From an uncultured Roseobacter sp. (GTDB taxonomy: Bacteria; Pseudomonadota; Alphaproteobacteria; Rhodobacterales; Rhodobacteraceae), in NCBI GenBank assembly GCA_947501635.1, contig CANMWT010000005.1, positions 186,001 through 250,000 of the forward strand: DNA of 64,000 nt, read 5' to 3'. Each line of letters begins with the position of its first letter. Position 1 is the first letter of the stretch. A program made the translations under genes and the position numbers. This document shows positions 35,590 through 45,556 of the stretch, piece after piece. The notes under the pieces were generated by a model, which saw only the letters and a program-made list of their open reading frames with translations, was not told where the DNA came from and searched no databases.

Positions 35590-36810
35590 ATGATCCGATT
35601 TATTCTTTTATGTGCCGCCCTTTGCGTTGGCACGTCCATGCTTGCGGCTGCACAGCAGACGGAAGGCGCGGCGCGTGTGGACCCCGTTTCGAGCGGGATC
35701 GAGCAGAATTGGTTCGGGCGTAGCACGTTGCGTCTTGAGATGTCTCGGGGGGTGCCTTTCCGCGTCTTTACATTGGATGCGCCCGCGCGCCTTGTGCTGG
35801 ATTTTCGCGGACTGACATGGGAGGGCGTCGCGCCACAGGATATACTTGGCGATGTGACAGGTTTTGACGGTGTCCGTTTTGGCGCTATTCAACCGGGCTG
35901 GTCAAGACTGGTGGCCGACATGACGCGCCCGATGCTGCCCGATCAGGTCGAGATGGCTGTCGATCCACAAACCGGACGCGCAGTGTTGCAACTTGAACTG
36001 ACCTCGGTGGAGGCGGCGGATTTCGCGCGGCAGTCTGGGGCTCCTCAAGATGCCTCGTGGCCAGAAATGCAACGCCTGAACCAAGGCGCGCCACCCGTGT
36101 CGGACGACCGTTTTGTGGTGGTCATCGATCCGGGCCACGGGGGGATCGATCCCGGGGCCGAGCGCGAGGGGCTGTCGGAAAAGGTGTTGATGCTGGATGT
36201 CGCGCTTGGCTTGCGGGATATACTCGACGGGGTGGATGATGTGGACGTCGTTCTGACCCGTGAAAGCGATATCTTTGTGTCGCTGCAGTCCCGTGTTGCG
36301 CTGGCGCATCGCGTGGGGGCTGATCTTTTTGTGTCGTTGCACGCTGATGCGCTTAGTCAGGGTGGCGCGCGGGGTGCCACCATTTATACGTTGTCGCAAG
36401 AGGCCAGCGACACCGCCAGCGCGCATCTGGCCGCGCGCCACAACCGCGCGGATATTCTGGCTGGTGCTGATCTTTCAGGGTCAGATGACGAGGTGACACG
36501 CGTGCTGCTTGACCTGGCACGCCGCGAGACGGAGCCGCGCTCGCGCAGTCTGGCGCAGGCTTTCGCGCGCAGCATGGCCGCAGCAGGCGGTCCTATGAAC
36601 AGCAGGCCCCTTCGGGAGGCGGGTTTTTCGGTTTTGAAATCCGCCGACATTCCATCGGTGCTGATTGAAATCGGGTTTTTGTCCAGCAAGCGTGATCTTG
36701 AGAACCTGCGCGATCCGCTCTGGCGTCAGGGCATGACCGAAGCGATGGCGCTGGCGATCCTGAACTGGCGCGAGCTTGATCTGACGCAGCGTTCTCTGGC
36801 GCGCCAGTAG
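35590..36810 (+). CDS. N-acetylmuramoyl-L-alanine amidase (AmiC type) with AMIN domain
   Basis: A 406-aa exported murein amidase. The signal peptide ends near MLAAAQQ. An AMIN localisation domain covers about residues 45-140. The Amidase_3 domain (about 170-395) has zinc and catalytic residues in FVVVIDPGHGGIDPGA, SEKVLMLD (Glu), LFVSLHADAL (His) and VLIEIGFLSSKRD (Glu). It cleaves septal peptidoglycan during cell separation. It is 77 bases upstream of PBP1A, so the two wall enzymes are probably one transcription unit. Confidence 0.94.
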   Translation: MIRFILLCAALCVGTSMLAAAQQTEGAARVDPVSSGIEQNWFGRSTLRLEMSRGVPFRVFTLDAPARLVLDFRGLTWEGVAPQDILGDVTGFDGVRFGAIQPGWSRLVADMTRPMLPDQVEMAVDPQTGRAVLQLELTSVEAADFARQSGAPQDASWPEMQRLNQGAPPVSDDRFVVVIDPGHGGIDPGAEREGLSEKVLMLDVALGLRDILDGVDDVDVVLTRESDIFVSLQSRVALAHRVGADLFVSLHADALSQGGARGATIYTLSQEASDTASAHLAARHNRADILAGADLSGSDDEVTRVLLDLARRETEPRSRSLAQAFARSMAAAGGPMNSRPLREAGFSVLKSADIPSVLIEIGFLSSKRDLENLRDPLWRQGMTEAMALAILNWRELDLTQRSLARQ

Positions 36811-36887
36811 CGACCGCTTGCCGATCAGGCCTTCGACCTTTGACCATTCGTGTGGCAATGCATATATGTTGAATACGCGCGCAATAA

Positions 36888-39458
36888 ATGAGGCGGCTTG
36901 CAGTGTTTCGGTTCATCCTGTCCTTCTTCGGCGGTATTTTTACGACCCTGACCATGGGGTTGGGCATGGTGGTGCTGAGCATTGGCGCGATCTTCTGGGT
37001 TTACGGAAAAGACTTGCCAAGCCACGAGTCGCTTGCCCAATACGCGCCCCCAACGATCAGCCGCATCTATTCCGGACAGGGCGAAATAATCGACGAATTC
37101 GCCAAGGAACGCAGGCTTTTTACCCCGGCGGAAGACATCCCGGACCTTGTGAAGCAAGCCTTCATTTCGGCCGAAGACAAGAATTTCTACGTACATCAGG
37201 GGTATGACCCGCGTGGTATTGCGGCGGCTGCCGTTGATGCGGTGCGTTCGCGTGGCAAAGACGTGCGCGGAGCGTCGACTATCACGCAACAGGTCATGAA
37301 GAATTTTCTGCTGTCGGGCGACCGGCGCGCGGAGCGCAAGATCAAGGAAATCATCCTTGCCTCTCGCCTGGAAGAGACGCTTGAAAAAGAACAGATACTG
37401 GAGCTTTATCTGAACGAAATTTTTCTGGGCCAGAATTCATACGGTGTGACGGCTGCGTCCCAGACCTATTTCAACAAACCGCTCAGTGATTTGTTGCCGC
37501 GCGAAGCTGCATTTCTGGCCTCTTTGCCCAAGGCACCAAGCGATTATCACCCGGTCCGCCAGAAAGACCGATTGCTGGCGCGCCGGAACTTTGTGCTTAA
37601 GGAAATGATGGAAAACGGCTTCATCTCGGATGCAGTCTACGAGACGGAAGTCGCCGCACCACTTGAATCCGTGCAAAACGGTGATTTTGAAAGCTTCCGC
37701 GCCGAATTGCCGCCGCGCGACTATTTCACCGATGAAATCCGCCGCCAGTTGAGCGAGGACTTTGGCGAGGGCGAGTTCTTTACAGGTGGTCTGAGCGTGC
37801 GTGCTACGATTGACCCTGAACTGCAGCCTGTGGCAGCAGCGTCCTTGCGCCGCGAGCTTGAGCTTTACGACCGCAGGCAGGGTGTCTGGCGGGAAACCAA
37901 CATAAAAATTGACCCGGCGCGCCTGACAGACGAGGCAAGCTGGCGAGAGGCCCTCTCCGAGGTTGAAATCGCGCGCGACATTGATCTTGATGGCCCTTGG
38001 TATCCCGCCGTGGTTTTGTCGGTTGGGGACAGTGCGGCAAGGATCGGCATTGAAGGTGTGGTCGAAGATGACGATGGCCACTTTGTTCCGGCAAGAGATG
38101 TGCAATGGGCGCGCAAGCGAAACCTTGACGGTAGCTTGGGGCGCAAGGCGCAGGTTGCCGGTGATCTGCTGTCGGTGGGTGACGTGGTGCATGTGCGTGC
38201 CATGACTTCAGATGAAGACCAAAGCTTTATCCGCTGGACGCTGCGGCAGGTGCCAGAGGTGCAGGGCGGGTTCGTCGCGATGGACGTGAACTCCGGCCGC
38301 GTTCTGGCGATGCAAGGCGGTTTTTCGTATCAGGACAGCGTATTCAACCGCGCCACGCAGGCGCTGCGCCAGCCCGGGTCCAGCTTTAAGCCGTTTGTTT
38401 ACGCCTCCGCACTCGACAGCGGCTATTCGCCCGCGACCATTGTCGTGGATGCCCCAATCGAGATCGATACCCCGCAGGGACTTTGGCGGCCACGTAACGC
38501 GTCTCGTGAGTATTACGGACCCACACCGCTGCGCACGGGGATCGAAAGGTCCCGTAACCTGATGACGATCCGACTGGCACAGGAAGTGGGCATGCAAACT
38601 GTGGCCCGCTATGCCGAACGCTTTGGCGTATATGACAATATGGGCACCTTTCTTGCCAATGCGCTGGGGTCCGAAGAAACAACGCTGTACAGAATGGTCG
38701 CTGCCTATGCGATGTTTGCCAACGGCGGCGAGCGTGTCCAGCCGACCCTGGTGGACCGCGTACAGGACCGCTACGGCAAGACGATTTACCGGCATGACGA
38801 ACGCTATTGCTTTGACTGCGAACTGGCGAGCCTTGATCCCGGATTTGCGCCCAAGATCATTTCGAACCGCGAACGCGTGATGGATCAGATCACGGCCTAT
38901 CAGCTGACATCGATGATGCGCGGCGTCGTTGACCGTGGGACCGCGGCCCGCACCGTAAACCTCCCAGTTCCGACCGCAGGCAAGACAGGCACCACCAATG
39001 ACGCCAAGGATGTATGGTTCATCGGCTTTACCAGCAACATCGTTGCGGGGTGCTACATCGGCTACGATCAGCCGCGTTCGTTGGGCCGCGGTGCCTCGGG
39101 CGGCGGCATGTGTGGGCCGGTGTTCCAACGCTTTATGGAACAGGCAACACAGAAGTATGGCGGTGGCCCGTTTACCATTCCGCAAGGTGGGCGATTTATC
39201 AAGATCGACCGCTTTACGGGTGCGCGCTTGCCCGATGATGCAAGCGGAGAGGCGGTTGTGGCGGAGTATTTTCGTGCTGGCGAAGAGCCGATCTTTGGCG
39301 TGATGTTCGACGGTGGTTTTGCGATGGGTCAGGACCTGCCGCTCTTTGAAGAGGTTCAGGGTCGTCCGGCACAGCAGGTGACAACCAGCACCGGCGAAAC
39401 TGTCGAAGTGGGCCCGAACGCGAACTTTGGCACGCTCAGCTCGGGTGGTCTTTATTAG
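36888..39458 (+). CDS. mrcA: Penicillin-binding protein 1A, bifunctional transglycosylase/transpeptidase
   Basis: An 856-aa inner-membrane peptidoglycan synthase. One N-terminal membrane helix (about 8-38) is followed by the GT51 domain with [16 protein letters not shown] (catalytic Glu) and [17 protein letters not shown]. An OB-like insert lies at about residues 320-450. The transpeptidase has its nucleophilic Ser in [17 protein letters not shown], an SRN-type second motif ([13 protein letters not shown]) and [13 protein letters not shown] as the KTG motif. All catalytic residues are present. It sits between the amidase and prfB on the same strand. Confidence 0.96.
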   Translation: MRRLAVFRFILSFFGGIFTTLTMGLGMVVLSIGAIFWVYGKDLPSHESLAQYAPPTISRIYSGQGEIIDEFAKERRLFTPAEDIPDLVKQAFISAEDKNFYVHQGYDPRGIAAAAVDAVRSRGKDVRGASTITQQVMKNFLLSGDRRAERKIKEIILASRLEETLEKEQILELYLNEIFLGQNSYGVTAASQTYFNKPLSDLLPREAAFLASLPKAPSDYHPVRQKDRLLARRNFVLKEMMENGFISDAVYETEVAAPLESVQNGDFESFRAELPPRDYFTDEIRRQLSEDFGEGEFFTGGLSVRATIDPELQPVAAASLRRELELYDRRQGVWRETNIKIDPARLTDEASWREALSEVEIARDIDLDGPWYPAVVLSVGDSAARIGIEGVVEDDDGHFVPARDVQWARKRNLDGSLGRKAQVAGDLLSVGDVVHVRAMTSDEDQSFIRWTLRQVPEVQGGFVAMDVNSGRVLAMQGGFSYQDSVFNRATQALRQPGSSFKPFVYASALDSGYSPATIVVDAPIEIDTPQGLWRPRNASREYYGPTPLRTGIERSRNLMTIRLAQEVGMQTVARYAERFGVYDNMGTFLANALGSEETTLYRMVAAYAMFANGGERVQPTLVDRVQDRYGKTIYRHDERYCFDCELASLDPGFAPKIISNRERVMDQITAYQLTSMMRGVVDRGTAARTVNLPVPTAGKTGTTNDAKDVWFIGFTSNIVAGCYIGYDQPRSLGRGASGGGMCGPVFQRFMEQATQKYGGGPFTIPQGGRFIKIDRFTGARLPDDASGEAVVAEYFRAGEEPIFGVMFDGGFAMGQDLPLFEEVQGRPAQQVTTSTGETVEVGPNANFGTLSSGGLY

Positions 39459-39535
39459 CGGATCGCTCCCGCCCCGCTTGTCGTGCAGGCGGCGCTGGTC
39501 TATCACCTCTGAAAGATACAAAACCCGAGGCACTC

Positions 39536-40660
39536 ATGCGCGCTGACGTCCAAAATACTGTGGAACAAATCCAGAAATCACTTGATCTGCTGGCGCAGCG
39601 CTTGGACGTAGAGACAGCGCCTTTCCGGCTGGAAGAATTCAACGCTCGCGTAGAAGACCCGACGCTTTGGGATGACCCCGAGGCTGCGCAAAAACTGATG
39701 CGCGACCGCCAGATGCTGGTGGATGCGATGGCAACGCATGACACGATCAAGCAAGAGCTGTCGGACAACATCGAACTGATCGAACTGGGCGAGATGGAAG
39801 AGGACGAAGAGGTCGTGACCGAGGCCGAAGCGGCCCTGAAGGTGTTGGCGGAAAAAGCTGCCCAGAAGGAACTTGAAGCGCTTTTGGACGGTGAAGCAGA
39901 TGGCAACGACACGTTCCTTGAAGTAAACGCGGGGGCAGGTGGTACGGAAAGCTGCGACTGGGCGTCGATGCTTGCGCGGATGTATGTTCGCTGGGCGGAA
40001 AAGAAGGGTTATAAGGTCGAACTGCAGTCCATGAGCGATGGCGAAGAGGCAGGCATCAAATCCGCCACGTACAAAATCAGCGGGCCTAATGCCTATGGCT
40101 GGCTGAAATCAGAATCGGGTGTGCACCGTCTGGTGCGCATTTCACCCTTTGACAGTGCCGCCAAACGGCACACCTCGTTCAGTTCTGTCTGGGTGTATCC
40201 TGTGGTGGATGACAACATCGAGATCGAGGTCAACCCAGCCGATATTCGGATTGATACCTACCGGTCCTCCGGCGCGGGCGGCCAGCACGTCAACACGACC
40301 GATTCCGCCGTGCGGATCACCCACCATCCGACGGGAATTGTCGTGACGAGCTCGGAAAAGTCTCAGCACCAGAACCGCGACATCGCAATGAAGGCGTTAA
40401 AGTCGCGCCTGTATCAGCTTGAACTGGACCGCCGCAACGCAGCCATCAACGAAGCCCATGAAAGCAAAGGCGACGCAGGATGGGGCAATCAGATACGGTC
40501 TTACGTTTTGCAGCCCTATCAGATGGTCAAGGACTTGCGGACGAATTTCGAAACGTCGGACACGAAAGGGGTGCTTGACGGGGATCTGGATGGGTTCATG
40601 GCGGCGACGCTGGCCTTGGAAGTCTCAGGTAAAACCCGGGCCGAAGCGCAGGGTGCCTGA
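39536..40660 (+). CDS. prfB: Peptide chain release factor 2, no programmed frameshift
   Basis: A 374-aa RF2 that ends translation at UAA and UGA. The SPF tripeptide that reads the stop codon is in [11 protein letters not shown], and the GGQ catalytic loop is in [11 protein letters not shown]. The gene is one uninterrupted frame from ATG 39536, so the +1 frameshift used for autoregulation in E. coli is absent, as in many alphaproteobacteria. It follows the PBP1A gene after 77 bases. Confidence 0.97.
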   Translation: MRADVQNTVEQIQKSLDLLAQRLDVETAPFRLEEFNARVEDPTLWDDPEAAQKLMRDRQMLVDAMATHDTIKQELSDNIELIELGEMEEDEEVVTEAEAALKVLAEKAAQKELEALLDGEADGNDTFLEVNAGAGGTESCDWASMLARMYVRWAEKKGYKVELQSMSDGEEAGIKSATYKISGPNAYGWLKSESGVHRLVRISPFDSAAKRHTSFSSVWVYPVVDDNIEIEVNPADIRIDTYRSSGAGGQHVNTTDSAVRITHHPTGIVVTSSEKSQHQNRDIAMKALKSRLYQLELDRRNAAINEAHESKGDAGWGNQIRSYVLQPYQMVKDLRTNFETSDTKGVLDGDLDGFMAATLALEVSGKTRAEAQGA

Positions 40661-40734
40661 ACGCCATCTTTGTGTTTTTGACATGGTGACGCAACTGATG
40701 CAGTTTTTCAAAGCGGTCTGCCAGGGAGGGTAGG

Positions 40735-41520
40735 ATGAATACAGCGGTCTCAAACGCGCCAGAGCTTGGTGTTCCGGAATTGCGTGAGGCGCAGTTCGAC
40801 ATGCTGGGTGCTGCATTGAAAAAAGGGGCGGCCGACTTCAAGGCGCGCCCGCTCTACGGGCTTCTTTTCGCTGCGTTCTACGTTCTGGCGGGTTGGGTGA
40901 TGGCTGCTGTCACTGCGTCAACCGGGCATACGTTCTGGCTTGTGCTCGCCGCGATAGGCTTTCCGTTGCTCGGCCCGTTTGCAGCGGTTGGTCTTTACGA
41001 AGTGTCACGCCGTCTTGAGGCGGGTATGGATGTGCCGCCAGCGCGTATTTTTGGCGTCATATGGGAGCAGCGCCACCGGCAGTTGCCGTCAATGTGCACG
41101 ATGATGGTCGTCATCTTCATGTTCTGGTTCTTTTTGGGCCATATGATCTTTGCGCTGTTTCTCGGCTTGTCGACGATGACCAATGTGTCCAGCTCATTTG
41201 AGGTGTTTCTGACCGCGAATGGACTCATGATGCTGGCGTTTGGCACGGTGGTCGGCGCGGGCTTCGCGGTTTTGATCTTTTCCATCGCTGTGATCGGCTT
41301 GCCGTTGTTGCTGGACCGGGAGGTTGATTTCATCACGGCGATGCTTACCAGCATCAAAGCAGTACGCACCGCACCGGTTGCTCTTTTGGCCTGGGCGGCC
41401 TTTATCGCGGCGCTGGTGTTTGTCTCCATGCTTCCGGGGTTTTTGGGGCTGTTTATCGTTCTGCCGCTTTTGGGACACAGCTCGTGGCACCTGTACCGCC
41501 AGATGGTGGTAGAGGGCTAA
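40735..41520 (+). CDS. DUF2189 integral membrane protein
   Basis: A 261-aa protein with about six hydrophobic helices (near residues 45-62, 66-85, 122-145, 160-190, 205-222 and 228-250) after a soluble N-terminus with [15 protein letters not shown], which fits DUF2189. The function is not known for the family. GGGAGGGTAGG precedes the start at 40735. It converges with the 72-aa gene, overlapping it by four bases at the stop codons. Confidence 0.83.
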   Translation: MNTAVSNAPELGVPELREAQFDMLGAALKKGAADFKARPLYGLLFAAFYVLAGWVMAAVTASTGHTFWLVLAAIGFPLLGPFAAVGLYEVSRRLEAGMDVPPARIFGVIWEQRHRQLPSMCTMMVVIFMFWFFLGHMIFALFLGLSTMTNVSSSFEVFLTANGLMMLAFGTVVGAGFAVLIFSIAVIGLPLLLDREVDFITAMLTSIKAVRTAPVALLAWAAFIAALVFVSMLPGFLGLFIVLPLLGHSSWHLYRQMVVEG

Positions 41521-41735
41521 AGTGCTGTTTCACGCCCCATAGCAACCAGTCTTGCGCGCAACGGAGGAGCAAGATCGCTGCCCGCTTCCAGCGCAAAGAC
41601 ATAGGCATGCGTCAGATAAAAACTGCAGGCCTCCGGATCAGCTGTTTGATCTGCCGCTTCTGTGTAGAGCTTTATTAGCTGCGCCCGGTCACCTGCTGCA
41701 TGGGCTGCCAGCAACCGCGCGTCGAGATCGCTCAT
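41517..41735 (-). CDS. Small conserved-looking helical protein coupled to the Rieske oxygenase
   Basis: A 72-aa protein ([17 protein letters not shown]...) predicted to be helical, reading like one and a half TPR-type hairpins ([17 protein letters not shown] and [15 protein letters not shown]). Its ATG overlaps the oxygenase stop by four bases (ATGA), strong evidence that it is translated with it. No function is known to me; an accessory or stability role for the oxygenase is possible. Confidence 0.68.
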   Translation of the reverse strand: MSDLDARLLAAHAAGDRAQLIKLYTEAADQTADPEACSFYLTHAYVFALEAGSDLAPPLRARLVAMGRETAL

Positions 41736-42892
41736 TCTGCCGCTTGTCTGCGCGCACGGGACGCATCGATCCTGCTGGCCACCCACTGGTGAAACAGGTG
41801 CGTCGGCCCATCCATTGCCGGCGAAAACCGTCCGCCGTCGAAGGACACCGCATGGCGCCCACGCTGCATCCCCTCAACCACGAAAACATCCTCCGCAAAA
41901 ACCGTTTTCCATTGCGCGGCGTTGCGCGCGCGCAAATCCTCGCTGGTACCGGCTTGGGCATAGTAGAGATGTACATGTTCTAGCGTTTTTTCAGGACCGT
42001 CCGGTTGCAGAACAATTGCAAAAGTATGATCGCGATGCACGCCCAGCAGAACGTTCGGGAAGGCGGTGATATACTCCGCCGCTTCGTTCCATTTGGGCGT
42101 CAGGCCGGCAAAATCGGGAAAGACTTCCTCATTGTGGCCCTTGATCTGTCTGTAGACCAGTGTGCCCTGTCCGGAAAACAGTCCGGGCTCTTCAATGTGG
42201 TAATGATCTTCCAGCCGAGAATAGCTGTTCAGGCCTGGATGGACCCACGGCAGATGGTAGCTTTCGCAGTAATTCTCGACCGCGAGTTTCCAGTTGCAGT
42301 TCACTTCCAAGGTAAAGTGGCTTTGCGCGCCGCCGTGATACAGTGGTTTGTCGAATTCGTGCCAGCGTGCCAGCAAAGCCGCGTTGGCCTCTTCAAAGGG
42401 CGGGGCGTTGCCAGATACGTTGATCCAGACCACATCCATCCAGATGTGGCTGCGCACTTCAATCAGGCCAAGCAGTGCACGATCGATACCCTCGTGCGTG
42501 TTTTGTCCGGGCCCGCCCACATGTGGCGTGCTGACCAGCCGCCCGTCTGTTGCGTAGCACCAACTATGATAGGGGCAGCGGATCGCTCCTTCGATCTTGC
42601 GACGCTCTTCGACAAGGATCATGCCGCGATGGCGGCAGATATTCTGGAACACGCGGACGGCGTTGTTGCGGTCGCGGATCACCAGCAGCGGCATGCCCAT
42701 AAAGTCAATCGGCAGCGCATCTCCCACTTCTGGCACTTCGGTAGCGACAGTCAAACCGGACCAGCCGTCATACAGAAGCACCTGTTTTTCTTCGGCAAAG
42801 ACATCCGGGTCGGTGTAATGGGCGTTGGGCAAACCGTTGGCTTCGGCGATGGGCCTGCAAACTGTATTGAGATCGGTGGCGGAATGATCCAT
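41732..42892 (-). CDS. Rieske non-heme iron oxygenase, alpha subunit
   Basis: A 386-aa oxygenase of the aromatic-ring-hydroxylating family, in the branch that also includes choline/glycine betaine and carnitine monooxygenases. The [2Fe-2S] Rieske site is CRHRG (Cys86, His88) and CPYHSW (Cys106, His109). The mononuclear iron His pair is in ENYCESYHLPWVHP (His213, His218). A reductase partner is not adjacent, so it must be encoded elsewhere. The substrate cannot be assigned; the quaternary-amine subgroup is a reasonable first guess in a roseobacter. An XRE regulator gene lies 100 bases upstream on the same strand. Confidence 0.88.
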   Translation of the reverse strand: MDHSATDLNTVCRPIAEANGLPNAHYTDPDVFAEEKQVLLYDGWSGLTVATEVPEVGDALPIDFMGMPLLVIRDRNNAVRVFQNICRHRGMILVEERRKIEGAIRCPYHSWCYATDGRLVSTPHVGGPGQNTHEGIDRALLGLIEVRSHIWMDVVWINVSGNAPPFEEANAALLARWHEFDKPLYHGGAQSHFTLEVNCNWKLAVENYCESYHLPWVHPGLNSYSRLEDHYHIEEPGLFSGQGTLVYRQIKGHNEEVFPDFAGLTPKWNEAAEYITAFPNVLLGVHRDHTFAIVLQPDGPEKTLEHVHLYYAQAGTSEDLRARNAAQWKTVFAEDVFVVEGMQRGRHAVSFDGGRFSPAMDGPTHLFHQWVASRIDASRARRQAAE

Positions 42893-42992
42893 GGCGGGCC
42901 TCCTGATGTTGTGGTGGCCAGATACTAGGGAATTTTAAGCGCAGCGCCCGCGCTGCAGCGACTACAGTAGCCTCTGGGCGACATGTTTGCGG

Positions 42993-43790
42993 TCAGCGAA
43001 ACGGGTCGTTGGGTTGCAAAAGGCGCTGATGGAAGGGAATGAGATCATCAAAAACGCAAAACCCCGCGCTGCGTCCGAGCTGCATCGCGCGTTGGAAATC
43101 ATTACCGAGGTGCTCGTAGACCAGACGCGCCATGCGGTTGCTGTTGGAGTTTTCCCGAACCGTCCGCGCCACATAGCCTACCCAGAAGTTATTCTGAAAA
43201 GAGGTGACGCGGTTCAGAAAGTTGATTGACGCCGTAAGTCCGTTGCGGCGCGATGCGATGATCGTGATACCTTCTTCGATCTTTTGGACGTAGCCGCGAT
43301 ACTCCCGTGCCTGCGGTGCCGGCGGAATACCCTGCATGGCCATCGCGACCTTTGGCTCAAAACCGCGAACAAAGGTGCTGTCGCCGATCCGTTTTACAAA
43401 AACGAGGCCGCGGACATAGTCGATGTCTTTGACAAAACTGCGCCGCGAAAAGTGGTAGAACCCGCTGGGAAAATCTGTTTCCGGCACGTTTTGCACCGCA
43501 TCGCCCATAAAATCCACCAGAAAGCTGCTGCCGGTTGCCCCGCCGTTCAACGGTATCTCATCAACCGGTTCCAGCAAAACCCGCGCATCGACATCAAAAA
43601 AGGCGCAGATACGGGCCAGAACATCGGGCCGCGGAAAGCTTTCTCCGCTGAGGTATCTGTTAAACTGTGTTCGGTTGATCCCAAGATCGCGCGACAACGC
43701 GGAAATCGACGGGTATCCTTCGGACAGTTGCCGTAGATTTGCGCCGAACATGTTGCGCAACTGTGCCGGAGATCGCTTGGTGAGTGGCAT
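42993..43790 (-). CDS. Xre-type helix-turn-helix transcriptional regulator
   Basis: A 265-aa regulator. The N-terminal HTH (about residues 10-65) reads MFGANLRQLSEGYPSISALS, then RDLGINRTQFNRYLSGESFP. The C-terminal 180 residues form an unrecognised, probably ligand-binding, beta-rich domain (FYHFSRRSFVKDIDYVRGL and MQGIPPAPQAREYRGYVQK). It lies upstream of the Rieske oxygenase in the same direction, which makes it a good candidate for that gene's regulator. Confidence 0.83.
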   Translation of the reverse strand: MPLTKRSPAQLRNMFGANLRQLSEGYPSISALSRDLGINRTQFNRYLSGESFPRPDVLARICAFFDVDARVLLEPVDEIPLNGGATGSSFLVDFMGDAVQNVPETDFPSGFYHFSRRSFVKDIDYVRGLVFVKRIGDSTFVRGFEPKVAMAMQGIPPAPQAREYRGYVQKIEEGITIIASRRNGLTASINFLNRVTSFQNNFWVGYVARTVRENSNSNRMARLVYEHLGNDFQRAMQLGRSAGFCVFDDLIPFHQRLLQPNDPFR

Positions 43791-44026
43791 CGCTATCTCA
43801 AATCAATCCTTTTCGTGTCAGGATTGTAGGATTTGCCTTGGCTCACCTACTGGTTACTAATTTGCCTGCATTTTTGACGCTATTTAGCGCCAAATTGGCG
43901 CGGAACTGTGTCAACCATAGTTGAAGGCGACACAAAATCCAAGCGTGCGTTGCTCTTTTTATTGTATTCGTGAGCTCCAACTTCTTGGTATGGTTGAAAG
44001 AATGGCAAGAAGGATTGGATTTCATC

Positions 44027-44356
44027 ATGTTGGGCGTAGTGCTCTGGAGCGACGTTTCTGATCGCAAGGCGGTAATCTGGTGCGAAGACCAAGGCGATTT
44101 GGCCTATGTTAATGCATCCAGTGACGTTTTGAACAATGACGCATTTTTTGATGCGGGCGATTTGGTGCAGTTTGATATGGAAACATGTCAGTCCATGCGT
44201 TTCGCCAATAACCCGCGATTGGTTATTGAAAAAGCAGGGCAGGAGTTGCCTGCCGTGCTGAAAAGTGGCCGTGACAACGACACGAACGAGCGGCGAAGCG
44301 CAGATGTGATCCCGCTCACGAAATACCGCGGAGCGCGGCGCGACGTGGCTTTCTAA
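44027..44356 (+). CDS. Small hypothetical protein
   Basis: A 109-aa cytoplasmic protein beginning MLGVVLWSDVSDRKAVIWCE, with DLAYVNASSDVLNNDAFFDAG and DLVQFDMETCQ. The beta-strand pattern resembles small OB/cold-shock-like barrels (KAVIWCEDQGDLAYV like an RNA-binding strand), but I do not recognise a family. The ATG at 44027 is preferred; an upstream in-frame GTG at 43970 has no ribosome site. It converges with ilvN. Confidence 0.6.
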   Translation: MLGVVLWSDVSDRKAVIWCEDQGDLAYVNASSDVLNNDAFFDAGDLVQFDMETCQSMRFANNPRLVIEKAGQELPAVLKSGRDNDTNERRSADVIPLTKYRGARRDVAF

Positions 44357-44388
44357 GCCCGTCGCACAATTTGGTCTGTCGAGACCCG

Positions 44389-44949
44389 TTATTCTCCACG
44401 AGAAAGAGCAGCAACACCCGTGCGTGCCACTTCGGCAAGGCCTAAGGGGCGCATCAGATCTGCGAAAGCGTCGATTTTTTCCGGCGCGCCGGTGATCTCG
44501 AACACAAAGCTCTCAAGTGTGCTGTCGACGACGTTGGCGCGGAAGATATCGGCAAGCCGCAGCGCTTCGACGCGTTTGTCACCTTGACCTACGACTTTGA
44601 ACATCGCCAATTCCCGTTCAACACTTGCACCTTCGACGGTTAGGTCATGCACATCATGCACTGAAACGATCCGGCCCAACTGCGCCTTTATCTGTTCGAT
44701 GACCTGAGGGGTCCCGGAGGTGACGATGGTAATCCGGCTCAGGTGACCTGTGTGGTCGACTTCGGCCACGGTCAGGCTGTCGATGTTGTAACCCCGTCCT
44801 GAAAACAGGCCAATCACGCGCGCCAGGACACCCGGTTCATTTTCGACCAGAACGGCCAGAGTATGGCGCTCCACCACGTCGGAGAAAGTGGGGCGAAGGT
44901 TATAGGCGGAATGGCTGCTGGAGCCTTTTTTAATTTTTAGGGGTGACAT
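44389..44949 (-). CDS. ilvN: Acetolactate synthase small (regulatory) subunit
   Basis: A 186-aa regulatory subunit that binds valine and stimulates the large subunit in branched-chain amino acid synthesis. The ACT domain is at about residues 25-100 (HTLAVLVENEPGVLARVIGLF, with SGRGYNIDSLTVAEVD). The C-terminal ALS_ss_C domain follows (VELAMFKV-like and LRLADIFRANVVD). The ATG complementary to 44947-44949 is used; a longer GTG start at 44991 is possible. It is not directly next to ilvB: a plus-strand GFA gene sits between them, so it probably has its own promoter. Confidence 0.94.
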   Translation of the reverse strand: MSPLKIKKGSSSHSAYNLRPTFSDVVERHTLAVLVENEPGVLARVIGLFSGRGYNIDSLTVAEVDHTGHLSRITIVTSGTPQVIEQIKAQLGRIVSVHDVHDLTVEGASVERELAMFKVVGQGDKRVEALRLADIFRANVVDSTLESFVFEITGAPEKIDAFADLMRPLGLAEVARTGVAALSRGE

Positions 44950-45101
44950 GATTTGATCCCGTTTCGGTAAGATTGGAGCGGCAATCCGCACTGCGCCGGG
45001 CGCGGGTGCAGTGAACGGATGCTTTGATTTTGCTTGCTGTGTCCTGAAGGGTGCGTCAACCTATCGGCAAGACAGGAAAACAGCGAAGCATGGTGGCACT
45101 T

Positions 45102-45530
45102 ATGACTGAAACAACGCAAGGAACGTGCTTTTGCGGCGCAGTGCGGGTTGAGGTGACGGGCCCTGCTGTTGTCCAGGGCTTTTGTCACTGCACGAGTTGC
45201 CGCCGGTGGAGTGCGCAGCCGTTCATCGCCTATGCCATGTGGCCAAGCGATATGGTCCGCGTTATCGCGGGACAGGACACGCTTGCCCATATCGCCCGGA
45301 ATGCGGATTTGACGATGCACTTTTGCAGCGCGTGCGGCGGACATGTAATGGCTGTGTCCGGCAAGGCGGGGCTGACCGACGTGTTCCCGATGCAGTTGCA
45401 CGACTTTGACTTTGAACCTGCCGCTCATGTCAACTACGCCGAGCGCGTCATTGATATGCCCGACGGGCTGCCCAAGTTCCGCGACATGCCAGAGCGCGCG
45501 GGTGGCACTGGCGAGATGATCGCGGAATAG
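45102..45530 (+). CDS. GFA family (glutathione-dependent formaldehyde-activating enzyme-like) zinc protein
   Basis: A 142-aa zinc-binding fold. Cysteines are arranged as in the family: GTCFCGAVRV, FCHCTSCRRW and FCSACGGHV. True Gfa helps formaldehyde react with glutathione, but most members of this fold have unknown roles. The ATG at 45102 gives the usual MTETTQGTCFCG start; 45090 is an alternative. The gene lies on the opposite strand between ilvN and ilvB, converging with ilvB (26 bases between stops). Confidence 0.87.
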   Translation: MTETTQGTCFCGAVRVEVTGPAVVQGFCHCTSCRRWSAQPFIAYAMWPSDMVRVIAGQDTLAHIARNADLTMHFCSACGGHVMAVSGKAGLTDVFPMQLHDFDFEPAAHVNYAERVIDMPDGLPKFRDMPERAGGTGEMIAE

Positions 45531-45556
45531 GCTGCCACCCGGATCACGGGGCGTCT

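Noticed and set aside
38208-39533. 441-codon antisense frame across PBP1A
   Set aside because: It overlaps the conserved transpeptidase domain and has no recognisable motif.
39536-40660. Programmed +1 frameshift in prfB
   Set aside because: Checked and absent: the gene is a single continuous frame.
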